Shown: piece after piece, positions 6,496 to 13,524 of the stretch
How positions within the stretch are numbered: the stretch's first letter is position 1
How the letters are laid out: each line of letters opens with the position of its first letter
NCBI GenBank assembly: GCA_964425005.1
Contig: CAYRKT010000036.1
Coordinates: 1 to 14,958, forward strand
DNA: 14,958 nucleotides
Direction of reading: 5' to 3'
DNA from: CAYRKT01 sp964425005
Lineage (GTDB): Bacteria > Synergistota > Synergistia > CAYRKT01
The notes under the pieces: model-generated
Database searches by the model: none
What the model saw: the letters and a program-made list of their open reading frames with translations, nothing else
Told to the model about the DNA's origin: nothing
Position numbers and translations under genes: made by a program

Positions 6496-7111
6496 GGACC
6501 ACCTTGTAGAGCTTTAAGATGCCCACCCTCTCCCTGAAGTCCACCTTGAAGCCGCTCCCCCTCACGTAGTCCTCCACGTCGATGTGGGTGGCAAAGCCCA
6601 GCCTCTGGAAGAGGGGTGAGGCCTTCTCCTCGAGAAGCCTCAAGACACCCTTTCTGCGCGGAGCGTGGTTTACCGCCACGAGCCTTCCGCCCCTCTTGAG
6701 CACCCGCTTGATCTCCCCGCATACCCTGTTGAGGTCTGGCACCACCGTGAGCACGTAGGGGCAGAAGACGGCGTCGAAGTAGGAGGACGGGTAATCCAGC
6801 TCGTGGGCGTCCATGAGCCTTATCTCGATGCGGTTGCTGCTCTTTTCGGAGTACTTCCTGGCCCTGGCTATGCCCTTCTCCAACATCTTCTCGGAGATGT
6901 CTATGCCGTGGATCTCCAGCTCCAGATCGGGGTAGTATCGAAGCGTGAGTCCCGTGCCGAAGCCCACCTCCAGCACCCTCTCGCCTCTCGAGAGGGATAG
7001 GACCTCCACGCCCACCCTTCTTCCCTCCTCCATGTGGGGGCCGAAGACCACGTCGTAGATGGGAGCCCACATGGAGTATACCTTCTCCAGCCTCTTGGTG
7101 CGCAGGTCCAA
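6473..7111 (-). CDS. Class I SAM-dependent methyltransferase (PmtA/UbiE-like)
   Basis: This encodes a 212-residue soluble Rossmann-fold methyltransferase. Motif I, VLEVGFGTG, is at residues 46-54, the acidic ribose-binding residue is in GIDISEKML (Asp71), and LMDAHELDYP and FDAVFCPYVL follow as motifs II and III. The opening VYSMWAPIYDVVFGPHMEEGR resembles the bacterial phosphatidylethanolamine N-methyltransferase PmtA (Rhodobacter type) and related UbiE-like enzymes. The substrate is therefore possibly a lipid or quinone, but this is not proven. The start is TTG at 7111 with GGAGGTGAG about eight bases upstream. It begins 16 bp after metX on the same strand and so should be under the same SAM riboswitch. 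It lacks the features of MetW, the methyltransferase-like partner of MetX in proteobacteria. Confidence 0.85.
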   Translation of the reverse strand: MDLRTKRLEKVYSMWAPIYDVVFGPHMEEGRRVGVEVLSLSRGERVLEVGFGTGLTLRYYPDLELEIHGIDISEKMLEKGIARARKYSEKSSNRIEIRLMDAHELDYPSSYFDAVFCPYVLTVVPDLNRVCGEIKRVLKRGGRLVAVNHAPRRKGVLRLLEEKASPLFQRLGFATHIDVEDYVRGSGFKVDFRERVGILKLYKVVRGYKLED

Positions 7112-7127
7112 AGCCAGCTCACCTCCG

Positions 7128-8234
7128 TTACCTCATGCCCGAATCGTGGAGGAAATCCCTGAGTATCTCGTCCAGCTGGTCGAAGTCGATGAGAAAGGCG
7201 TCGTGTCCGTTGTCGCTGGTTATCTCCTCGTAGGTGGCCTTCACCCCTGCCCTGGAGGCCGCCCTCGTGATCTCCTCCACCTGCCAGTTGGGGAAGAGCA
7301 TGTCGCTGGAGATCCCCACGCCCAGGAGGGGTCCCCTCATTCGACCCAGCGCCTCCTCCAGGCTACCTCTGCCGCGGGAGACGTCGTGAAGGTCCATGGC
7401 CTTGGTGAGGTAGAGGTAGCAGTTGGCGTCGAACCTGCGGACTAACTCCTCTCCGTGGTGGTGCAGGTAGCTCTCGACCTTGAACTTGCCGTTCCAGTCG
7501 AAGACGTCGCCTACTGCCTCCCTCATCCACCTAGAGGCGAAACACATCTCGCTCCTGTAGGTTATCATACCAAGCATCCTGGCCACCGCCAACCCCCGGA
7601 CGGGTCCCCTCTCGGGGTAGTAGTCGCCGCCCTTCCAGTCGGGGTCTGAGGTTATGGCCTTGCGCTGGACCTCGTTGAAGGCTATGGCCTGGGGGTAGAG
7701 CCTCGCAGGCGCCGCTATCACCACCGCCCTTTCCACCATCTCCGGGTAGCTGCAGGCCCACTCCAGGGCTTGCATACCGCCGAGGGACCCCCCTATGACC
7801 AGGGCTATCCTATCGATGCCCAGGGATCTGAGGGCTTCCCTCTGGGCTTTGACCATGTCCCTGACGCTTATTATGGGAAAGCTCATGGCGTAGGGCCGGC
7901 CCGTGGATGGATCGAGCGAAGCTGGCCCTGTGCTGCCGTAGCAGCTCCCCAGGACGTTAAAGCACACCGCGCAGAACCTGCTGGTGTCTATGGCCTTGCC
8001 GGGGCCAACTATGGGATCCCACCACGCGCCCGGAAGCCCCTCCACGTCCGGGCCGCTCACGTGATGGCTTCCGGTCAGGGCGTGGCAGACCAGGACCACG
8101 TTTGAGCCGTCGTGCCTGGCCTCCCCCTGGATGGAGTAGGCCTGCACGACGGGGCTTATGACCTTGCCGCTCTCGAGCTCGAGCGATCCTATCGAGACCT
8201 TGCCGTAGCTAACCGCACCTCTGTCGAAGGCCAC
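7128..8234 (-). CDS. metX: Homoserine O-acetyltransferase MetX
   Basis: MetX transfers an acyl group from acyl-CoA to homoserine, the committed step into methionine by direct sulfhydrylation. The protein is 368 residues with an alpha/beta-hydrolase fold. The nucleophile elbow GGSLGG carries Ser150, and the other triad residues are Asp311 (GISSDMLFP) and His344 (DNGHDAFL). The HALTGSHHVSG and LGSCYGSTGP segments are typical of the family. Acetyl rather than succinyl transfer is assumed from the pairing with MetY; sequence alone does not settle this. The start is GTG at 8234. Its SD, AGGAGGTCC (8239-8247), lies in the last codons of metY, and only one base separates the metY stop from this start, so the genes are coupled. 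Confidence 0.95.
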   Translation of the reverse strand: MAFDRGAVSYGKVSIGSLELESGKVISPVVQAYSIQGEARHDGSNVVLVCHALTGSHHVSGPDVEGLPGAWWDPIVGPGKAIDTSRFCAVCFNVLGSCYGSTGPASLDPSTGRPYAMSFPIISVRDMVKAQREALRSLGIDRIALVIGGSLGGMQALEWACSYPEMVERAVVIAAPARLYPQAIAFNEVQRKAITSDPDWKGGDYYPERGPVRGLAVARMLGMITYRSEMCFASRWMREAVGDVFDWNGKFKVESYLHHHGEELVRRFDANCYLYLTKAMDLHDVSRGRGSLEEALGRMRGPLLGVGISSDMLFPNWQVEEITRAASRAGVKATYEEITSDNGHDAFLIDFDQLDEILRDFLHDSGMR

Positions 8235-8235
8235 C

Positions 8236-9501
8236 TCAGGACCTCCTGACCTCCTCGAGGGCCCTCTCCAGGTCGTAGATTATGTCCTCCAGGTCCTCTA
8301 TCCCCACGGAGAGCCTGATCATGTTGTCCGGGATGCCGGCCCTGGCCCTCTCCTCCGGGGATAGGGCGCTGTGGGTGGTGGAGGCCGGGTGCACCGCTAG
8401 AGAGCACGAATCCCCCACGTTGGCCAGGTGCTTGAACAGGGAGAGGCTTTGCAGGAACAAAGCTCCCTCTCTGAGACCACCCCTCACGCCGAAGGAGACC
8501 ATACCGGAAGCCCCCTCAGGCAAGTACCGGGAGGCGTTGGGATGGCTCCTGGATCCGGGAAGGAGGGGGTAGTTGACCCACTCCACCATGGGATGGGAGC
8601 TGAGGAATTCCGCTACCCCCATGGCGTTCTCCGAGTGCTTTCTCATCCGGAGGGGCAACGTGAAGAGCCCCTGCCATATGAGGAAGGCGTTGAAGGGGGA
8701 CATGCACCCACCTAGGAGCATGAGGGCGTAGCTCCTGAGCCAGGTGCTGAGGGCCTTATCCCCGAACCTGTCGGCGTAGACGTAGCCGTGGATGGGGTCC
8801 GGGCGGGAGAGGTTTGGGAACCTGGAGGACTTCCAGTCGAAGTTTCCGCCCTCGACTATCACCCCTCCTATGGACGAGCCCAGGCCGCACATGTACTTGG
8901 TGGCCGAGTGCAGTACCACGTCGGCCCCATGCTCCAGGGGTCTGCACAGGGCTGGAGAGGCGAAGGTGTTGTCCACCACCAGCGGGACGCCCCGCTCGTG
9001 GGCTATCCTCGCCCATCCCTCCAGGTCTGGCACGTCCAGGGTTGGGTTGCCTATGGTCTCCACGAAGACGAAGGCCGTCTCCTCCCTTATGGCCTCCCTC
9101 AGGCCCCCCAGGTCGTGGGGGTCGACGAAGCTGAAGTCGATCCCGAGGCGGGACAGGACGACGGAGAACAGCTCGTAGGAGCCGCCGTATACCCTGGAGG
9201 AGCTCACCACGTGGCTACCCGGCGAGCAGAGCGCCAGGGCGAGGGCCGTGAGAGCTGCCTGTCCTGAGGCGAAGGCGCAGGCGGCGCTGCCTCCCTCCAG
9301 CGCAGCGACCCGCTCCTCCAGGGCCTCCACGGTGGGGTTCGATATCCGCGAGTATATGAAACCCCTCTCCTCCATTTGGAAGAGGGCTCTTGCGCTCTCC
9401 AGGTCTCTGAAGCAGAAGGAGGCGCTCTGGTAGATGGGCAGCACGCTGGCGCCCGTGGTCGGGTCGCACCTGAACCCCGCGTGGACGGCCTTGGTGGACA
9501 T
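8236..9501 (-). CDS. metY: O-acetylhomoserine sulfhydrylase MetY
   Basis: This PLP enzyme of the Cys/Met-metabolism family (gamma family) joins O-acetylhomoserine with sulfide to give homocysteine. ATG at 9501 gives 421 residues starting MSTKAVHAGFRCDPTTGA, the usual family beginning, with GGGAGAGG just upstream. The frame stays open further upstream to 9609, but that would run through the terminator hairpin of the leader. Visible motifs are the active-site YSRISNPTVEALE, the phosphate-binding FASGQAAL, VVDNTFASP with Asp177, and HSATKYMCG with the Schiff-base Lys202. The later GGVIVEGGNFDW segment is typical of MetY rather than of MetB or MetC. It is the first gene of the riboswitch-controlled operon. 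Confidence 0.94.
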   Translation of the reverse strand: MSTKAVHAGFRCDPTTGASVLPIYQSASFCFRDLESARALFQMEERGFIYSRISNPTVEALEERVAALEGGSAACAFASGQAALTALALALCSPGSHVVSSSRVYGGSYELFSVVLSRLGIDFSFVDPHDLGGLREAIREETAFVFVETIGNPTLDVPDLEGWARIAHERGVPLVVDNTFASPALCRPLEHGADVVLHSATKYMCGLGSSIGGVIVEGGNFDWKSSRFPNLSRPDPIHGYVYADRFGDKALSTWLRSYALMLLGGCMSPFNAFLIWQGLFTLPLRMRKHSENAMGVAEFLSSHPMVEWVNYPLLPGSRSHPNASRYLPEGASGMVSFGVRGGLREGALFLQSLSLFKHLANVGDSCSLAVHPASTTHSALSPEERARAGIPDNMIRLSVGIEDLEDIIYDLERALEEVRRS

Positions 9502-9540
9502 CCCGGGCCTCTCCCTCAAAGTTCCCCCACCCCTTTCCGG

Positions 9541-9578
9541 AAAAGATCTGGGCCCCCTCCGACGGAGAGGGGGCCCAG
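9541..9578 (-). terminator. Intrinsic terminator of the SAM riboswitch, upstream of metY
   Basis: On the minus strand CTGGGCCCCCTC, a 7-base loop and GAGGGGGCCCAG form a perfect 12-bp GC-rich stem (9578-9548). It is followed by AUCUUUU in the RNA. It lies between the S-box aptamer and the metY start, in the place expected for the expression platform. The purine-rich 3' strand of aptamer stem P1 (GGGAGGGAGGCC) can partly pair with the 5' arm of this hairpin, which would be the antiterminator. I have not folded this computationally. Confidence 0.88.
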
Positions 9579-9595
9579 GGCGATGTCCGAGGCCT

Positions 9596-9706
9596 CCCTC
9601 CCTTATCACTCAGCCTCCTTCGAGGCTGCAGGTTTTGGCACTGCACCGGACGGCCAGTTGCCGGGCTTCATAGGGCCAGTCCCTCAGCCGCTCTCGATAA
9701 GAGGGG
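9596..9706 (-). promoter_or_regulatory. SAM-I (S-box) riboswitch aptamer
   Basis: The minus-strand leader of metY matches the S-box consensus closely. P1 is formed by CUUAUC near 9700 and GAUAAG at 9607-9602. The core reads GAGAGCGGCUGAGGGACUGG, then CCCUAUGAAGCCCGGCAAC, then GGUGCAGUGCCAAAACCUGC, then GGCUGAGUGAUAAGG. These contain the hallmark GGGA, CUGGCCC-AUGAA-CC-GGCAAC and GUGCCAA elements. SAM binding should stabilise P1 and allow the downstream terminator, shutting off metY, metX and the methyltransferase gene. The aptamer class is clear by eye. Only the exact ends are approximate. Confidence 0.95.
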
Positions 9707-9719
9707 AGTTCCTGCGTGA

Positions 9720-9748
9720 TATATACAACAACGCGGGGCAAATTACAA
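9720..9748 (-). promoter_or_regulatory. Sigma70-type promoter of the met operon
   Basis: On the minus strand TTGTAA (9748-9743) and TATATA (9725-9720) are separated by exactly 17 bp in an AT-rich patch. This gives a start site near 9712, a few bases before the riboswitch. It shows that metY-metX is transcribed independently of proC, whose stop is 34 bp upstream of the -35. Confidence 0.75.
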
Positions 9749-9781
9749 CCTTCGGCGAGGCCAGGGGTAAGGGCCTGGTCG

Positions 9782-10594
9782 CTATCGCTCCGCGCGGTTT
9801 GCCTCTCTCCTCGCCCTCTCGGCTATGGAGATGGCCTTCTCCGTGGACTCGACTATCGCCTTCATCAGGGCCGTCCTGAGCCTGTTCTCCTCCAGCTGGA
9901 ATATCCCCTCGATGGTCACCCCCCCTGGGGTGACCACCATGTCGCGCAGCTCCGCCAGGTGCATGCCGCTTTCCAGGACCATCTTGGAGGCCCCGATCAT
10001 GCTGTAGGCCACCGCTTCGGTGGAGAGCTCCCTCGGGAGCCCCACCATCAGGCCCCCGTAGACCATGGCCTCCATCACGGTGTAGAGGTAGGCTGGCCCG
10101 CTGCCGGAGAGGGCGGTCAAAGCGTCCAGGTAAGCCTCCTCCACCATCCTGCTCCAGCCGAAGAGCCCGAAGACCTCGGAGGCGACCTGCGGGACCCAAT
10201 CCGGCACGTCTGGATGGGGACAGTAGACGGTGTAGGCCGCTTTGGCCAGGATGGCCACGTTGCTCATGGCCCGCACCAGGTAGGACTCGGGGGCTGCCTC
10301 CTTGAGCATGTCCAGGGATATGGCCGCGGCCAGCGATATGACCAGCTTGTTCGCCAGGTGCTCCCTGAGCTTCCGCATCTCGGGGATCACCTGGGGGGGC
10401 TTGAGGGTGAAGATCACGACGTCGGACTCCCTGCAGGCGAGCTCGTTGTCGTTGGTGACGAGGATGTTCTTGTCCTTCAGGTGGGATATCTTGGAGAGGT
10501 TTCTCCTGGTGGCTATCACCTTGCCCACGCGCCCGTCGAGGGCGAGGGCTACGGCGGAACCTATCTTGCCAGCGCCTATCACGGCAAACCTCAA
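9782..10594 (-). CDS. proC: Pyrroline-5-carboxylate reductase family (ProC), divergent
   Basis: ProC reduces pyrroline-5-carboxylate to proline with NAD(P)H in the cytoplasm. From TTG at 10594 the protein has 270 residues, the normal length. It begins directly with the Rossmann strand RFAVIGAGKIG (Gly7, Gly9, Gly12). ATRRN after the second strand suggests NADPH preference. The catalytic-domain signatures LSGSGPAYLY (about 163) and TPGGVTIEGI (about 222) are present. The usual MPNT motif reads MSNV, and the neighbouring residues also differ, so a related imine substrate is possible. The start is uncertain. The frame extends to a GTG at 10657, but that codon lies upstream of the -10 of the apparent promoter, and the SD before the TTG (GGAG, three bases away) is poorly spaced. 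A CTG at 10603 is another candidate. Confidence 0.85.
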   Translation of the reverse strand: MRFAVIGAGKIGSAVALALDGRVGKVIATRRNLSKISHLKDKNILVTNDNELACRESDVVIFTLKPPQVIPEMRKLREHLANKLVISLAAAISLDMLKEAAPESYLVRAMSNVAILAKAAYTVYCPHPDVPDWVPQVASEVFGLFGWSRMVEEAYLDALTALSGSGPAYLYTVMEAMVYGGLMVGLPRELSTEAVAYSMIGASKMVLESGMHLAELRDMVVTPGGVTIEGIFQLEENRLRTALMKAIVESTEKAISIAERARREANRAER

Positions 10595-10647
10595 GCTCTC
10601 CAGACGGGTCCCATCTCCAACACCTCCACCGCTTCTTTTGGGATGGA

Positions 10648-10676
10648 ATCCTATCACACCTGGGCCGTGGTTTCAA
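10648..10676 (-). promoter_or_regulatory. Sigma70-type promoter for proC
   Basis: On the minus strand TTGAAA (10676-10671) and TAGGAT (10653-10648) have a 17-bp spacer. The start site would fall near 10640, followed by GGTGGAGGTG in the leader. This places the first possible GTG of the frame (10657) outside the transcript. The region also lies 20-50 bp before the divergent protease start. Confidence 0.65.
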
Positions 10677-10689
10677 GTAAAATCCACCG

Positions 10690-10697
10690 GGGGAGGT
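10690..10697 (+). promoter_or_regulatory. Ribosome binding site deciding the protease start
   Basis: GGGGGAGGTG ends just before a TTG at 10705, with normal spacing for the GGAGG core. The alternative GTG at 10696 lies within this motif and would have no usable SD of its own. Confidence 0.65.
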
Positions 10698-10704
10698 GTT
10701 CATC

Positions 10705-13524
10705 TTGGTTCGATCCAGGTGGTCCTTGGTTTCGATCGCGGCGGTGTGCCTGGCGCTGTTGGTCTGCTGCTCCTGGGCCTTCGAGGGGCCGTCGGCCTTG
10801 GGCAGATCCGCTCCTCCCGTCCGAGGCGATGTTAGAGGACGCCTTTTAAGCGCTCGTCCTCTCAAGGTTTCCCCTGGGGTTGAAGCGCTGGAGGGCCTCT
10901 TCAGCGACGTCTGGGCGATCAAGCCCGGGAAGGTCTTGCGGGCTAGCGGTGCCCTCGCCGACGCGGTGGCCGAGATCTCCAGATCTCTCCTGGCCTCGGG
11001 GGCGCGCGGCGTGAGCGCGAGAGGGCTTAAGCACCTCGGCCTCCTCCTGGTCAAGGGGGACCTCGGATCTAGCGCGCTGGATGGCCTTTTGGCCTCCGGC
11101 CTGATAGAGTGGGCTGAGCGCCTCCCCAGGAGGTGCTTCCTCTCGTCGATCCCGTCGGACGAGTTCTTCCCAAAGCAGTGGCATCTGTCCAACTCGGGGT
11201 CGAGGGCCCTGGCCGAGGAGCTTTCAGGGGCCGGAGGCCATCCCATGAGCCTGTCCGCGGGCTGCGACGTCTCTGCCCTGGGGGCCTGGGGGATATCGAG
11301 CGGGGATGAGTCGATACTGATAGGGTTGGTGGACACGGGCGTGGACCTGGACCACCCGGACCTGAGGGATAGGATCTGGAGGAACCCGAGGGAGGAGGGA
11401 AACGGGCTCGACGACGACGGAAACGGCTACGTCGACGACCTGCACGGGTTCGACTTCGGCGACGGCGATCCCGACCCCAGGGACGACTCGAGGGGGCCGG
11501 GCCACGGCACCCACTGCGCTGGCATATCGGTCGCCTCCTGGAACGGGAGGGGCATCGTGGGGGTCGCCCCCAGGTGCAGGGTGGTCCCGCTGAAGGTGGC
11601 CGACTCGAGCGGTTCTCTCCTGCCTGAGGCCTACCTGAAGGCCCTGGACTACGCCCTGGGGCTTGCGAGGAGAGGAGATGGGCTTAGGGTGTTGAACCTA
11701 TCCCTGGGAGGTCCTGTGAGGTCCAGGGCGGAGGAGGAGGCCTTGAGGTCCCTGTCCGGGGCCGGCGCGGTGGTGGTCGCCGCCTCGGGCAACAACTCCC
11801 TCGACGGCGATCTCTTCCCCTCCACCTTCCCGGCCGGCTACAGGATCAGGGGGCTTCTCTCCGTTGGGGCGAGCGACGGAGAGGACGGGGTCGCCTTCTT
11901 CTCCAACGTGGGCAGGTCCTTCGTTCACCTCTTCGCCCCGGGTTTGAACCTGATCTCCGCGATCCCCGAGGCTGCCGCATCGCCCAGGTCCTACAGGGGT
12001 GCGGACGGAGGCCTCTACGAGGTCGAAAGCGGCACCTCCATGGCCGCACCCGTGGTCTCCGGGATAGCCTCCTTGGTCCTTTCCGCCTCATCCGATCTTT
12101 CCCCGGCGCAGGTCGGTGCCCTGATCCTGGCTGGGGCCAGGAGGGTCGGTTCCCTGATGGGATCCTCCCTCCTGGGCGGCAGGGCGGATGCCCTGGGGGC
12201 GCTCAAGGGAATCACCTCTTCGGATCCGATGATCGGCGGGCTATCGGGGGTCCTCTTCGAGCCTGGGCAGGAGGTTAGGGTCTACGGCAAAGGCCTCCTG
12301 CCCGTAGGGTCGGTCTCGGTGGGAGGGGAGGAGGTCCCCTACGTCGGATCCGACGACGAGGTGAGTTTTCTTCTGCCAAAGGGCCTTGACGCCGACGAGG
12401 CCTACGTGAGGTGCGAGCTGAGGCGCGGCGACGGCAGGGCCATCTCCTTCGACCTCATGGTCGCGAGGCTCGGCAGCTCCGAGAGGCTTCCGCTCTCCAG
12501 GATTTACCCCTACGGGGGCATGACTGCGGTCTCAGGGGAGGTGGCTTACGGCCTCGTCTACCACGAGGAGAAGGGGTTCGGTCTGGCGAGGTTGGGCTTA
12601 AGGGACTTTGGGGTCGAACTGCTGGGCTTCTTCGAGGACCAGGAGGCCGCGCGCTTCGCCCAGCTCTTCTCGGTGGACGGGATCCTTTACATGCTGGATC
12701 CGGACGGCGTCTGGCGGTTCGACGAGGGGAAGGGGTTCCTCTTGGTGGCACGACACCCCTCCGACTCCGGATTGCTCCTCTGGCCCTTTATCGCCCCTCA
12801 CAGAGACGGCTACCTCTTCGTGGCCGGAGGAGCCAGGGGCGTCGCCGCCGACGGGGAGAGGTTGGAGCTGGAGGGGGGCGTTTACAGGTTGGATCTGAAA
12901 AGCGGCACCTGGAGGAAGCTCGGCAGCATGCGTTTCCCGCGCCTCTTGGGCGCTTCCTGCGCGGTGGACGGAAAGCTCTTCCTGGTGGGAGGGCTGGACG
13001 AGAGGGGAGAACCCACCCCCTTCGTCGAGGTCTTCTCGCTGAGGGAGGGTTACGTCTCGGACTTCAAGCTGCCCTCTCGCCTCTGCGGGGGTAGTTTGGC
13101 CTTCGATGGGTCTAAGGTCTACTACCTGGGGGCCTCTGCGCTCGACGAGGTTTTCTCCGACAGGACCACGTCCTGGATCCTCTGGACGGACAGGCGATCC
13201 CCTTCCGACTTCGAGTTAGCCCCCCTTGCCTTCCTCGAAGAGGAGGTCCTTGGCCTCAACTTCTGGACCGTCGTCGATGGGACTGCGGCCAGGCTGATGG
13301 GGGTCAGGTTCTCTGACCTGCCCCTCCTGGGCCAGGGAAAGCCCGCCCTGACGATCGCTGCCCTCCCGTTGTCCTGCTCCTCCCTGGGGGAGGGTTACTA
13401 CGGGCCGGAAGAGGTGGTCGTGGAGGTCGGTGGGGGGTGCGGGGTCGGAGGATCGGCCCTGTTACACGTGGGGTGGACCCTGATCGCGTCGATGTTGGGG
13501 GGATCCCTTTGGCCAAGACGATAG
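10705..13524 (+). CDS. Exported subtilisin-like (S8) protease, IPT and kelch-like domains, C-terminal sorting tail
   Basis: This large secreted serine protease has 939 residues from TTG 10705. That start is set by GGGGGAGGTG ending eight bases upstream; a GTG at 10696 overlaps the SD. An N-terminal signal peptide (RSRWSLVSIAAVCLALLV, cleavage perhaps after CSWA) is followed by a propeptide-like region to about residue 160. The S8 domain carries Asp210 (LVDTGVDLDHPDL), His267 (GHGTHCAG), oxyanion Asn363 (AASGNNS) and Ser445 (SGTSMAAP), so all catalytic residues are present. DDDGNGYVDDLHGFDF after the Asp is typical of Ca-stabilised relatives. From about 505 to 590 there is an IPT/TIG-like beta domain. 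From about 595 to 870 there are repeats such as VDGILYMLD and VDGKLFLVGGLDERG that look like a kelch-type propeller. The end is GGGC (909-912), a hydrophobic stretch and Arg-Arg, resembling a Synerg-CTERM tail. The domain bounds beyond S8 are inferred. It overlaps the next gene by 16 bp. Confidence 0.9.
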   Translation: MVRSRWSLVSIAAVCLALLVCCSWAFEGPSALGRSAPPVRGDVRGRLLSARPLKVSPGVEALEGLFSDVWAIKPGKVLRASGALADAVAEISRSLLASGARGVSARGLKHLGLLLVKGDLGSSALDGLLASGLIEWAERLPRRCFLSSIPSDEFFPKQWHLSNSGSRALAEELSGAGGHPMSLSAGCDVSALGAWGISSGDESILIGLVDTGVDLDHPDLRDRIWRNPREEGNGLDDDGNGYVDDLHGFDFGDGDPDPRDDSRGPGHGTHCAGISVASWNGRGIVGVAPRCRVVPLKVADSSGSLLPEAYLKALDYALGLARRGDGLRVLNLSLGGPVRSRAEEEALRSLSGAGAVVVAASGNNSLDGDLFPSTFPAGYRIRGLLSVGASDGEDGVAFFSNVGRSFVHLFAPGLNLISAIPEAAASPRSYRGADGGLYEVESGTSMAAPVVSGIASLVLSASSDLSPAQVGALILAGARRVGSLMGSSLLGGRADALGALKGITSSDPMIGGLSGVLFEPGQEVRVYGKGLLPVGSVSVGGEEVPYVGSDDEVSFLLPKGLDADEAYVRCELRRGDGRAISFDLMVARLGSSERLPLSRIYPYGGMTAVSGEVAYGLVYHEEKGFGLARLGLRDFGVELLGFFEDQEAARFAQLFSVDGILYMLDPDGVWRFDEGKGFLLVARHPSDSGLLLWPFIAPHRDGYLFVAGGARGVAADGERLELEGGVYRLDLKSGTWRKLGSMRFPRLLGASCAVDGKLFLVGGLDERGEPTPFVEVFSLREGYVSDFKLPSRLCGGSLAFDGSKVYYLGASALDEVFSDRTTSWILWTDRRSPSDFELAPLAFLEEEVLGLNFWTVVDGTAARLMGVRFSDLPLLGQGKPALTIAALPLSCSSLGEGYYGPEEVVVEVGGGCGVGGSALLHVGWTLIASMLGGSLWPRR
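13432..13521 (+). other. C-terminal Synerg-CTERM-like sorting signal of the protease
   Basis: The last 30 or so codons encode Val-Gly-Gly-Gly-Cys-Gly, then a mainly hydrophobic stretch (ALLHVGWTLIASMLGG) and a terminal Trp-Pro-Arg-Arg. This tripartite pattern (short Gly/Cys motif, membrane segment, basic end) is the layout of CTERM-type sorting tails. The GGGC version matches what I recall for Synergistetes. Such tails are thought to be recognised and processed at the membrane by dedicated peptidases. The assignment is by pattern only. Confidence 0.6.

Noticed and set aside
6473..7111. MetW assignment for the gene next to metX
   Set aside because: MetW has a different N-terminus and lacks the VYSMWAPIYD and FGP segments seen here. 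Position alone does not justify the name.
9755..9781. Hairpin just after the proC stop (CCAGG, 8-base loop, CCTGG on the minus strand)
   Set aside because: There are only five base pairs and no T-run, which is too weak to call a terminator.
10750..10785. Lipobox in the protease signal peptide (ALLVCC)
   Set aside because: The residue before the cysteine is Val or Cys, not Gly, Ala or Ser, so signal peptidase II processing is unlikely. Ordinary cleavage after SWA fits better.
9684..11336. Long antisense open frame of 550 codons on the minus strand across proC and the protease N-terminus
   Set aside because: It is low-complexity (Arg, Pro and Gly rich), overlaps well-supported genes and the riboswitch, and reflects GC-rich third-position bias.
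12411..13094. Plus-strand open frame of 227 codons within the protease gene
   Set aside because: It is Arg- and Gly-rich, out of frame with the protease, and has no SD or family motif.
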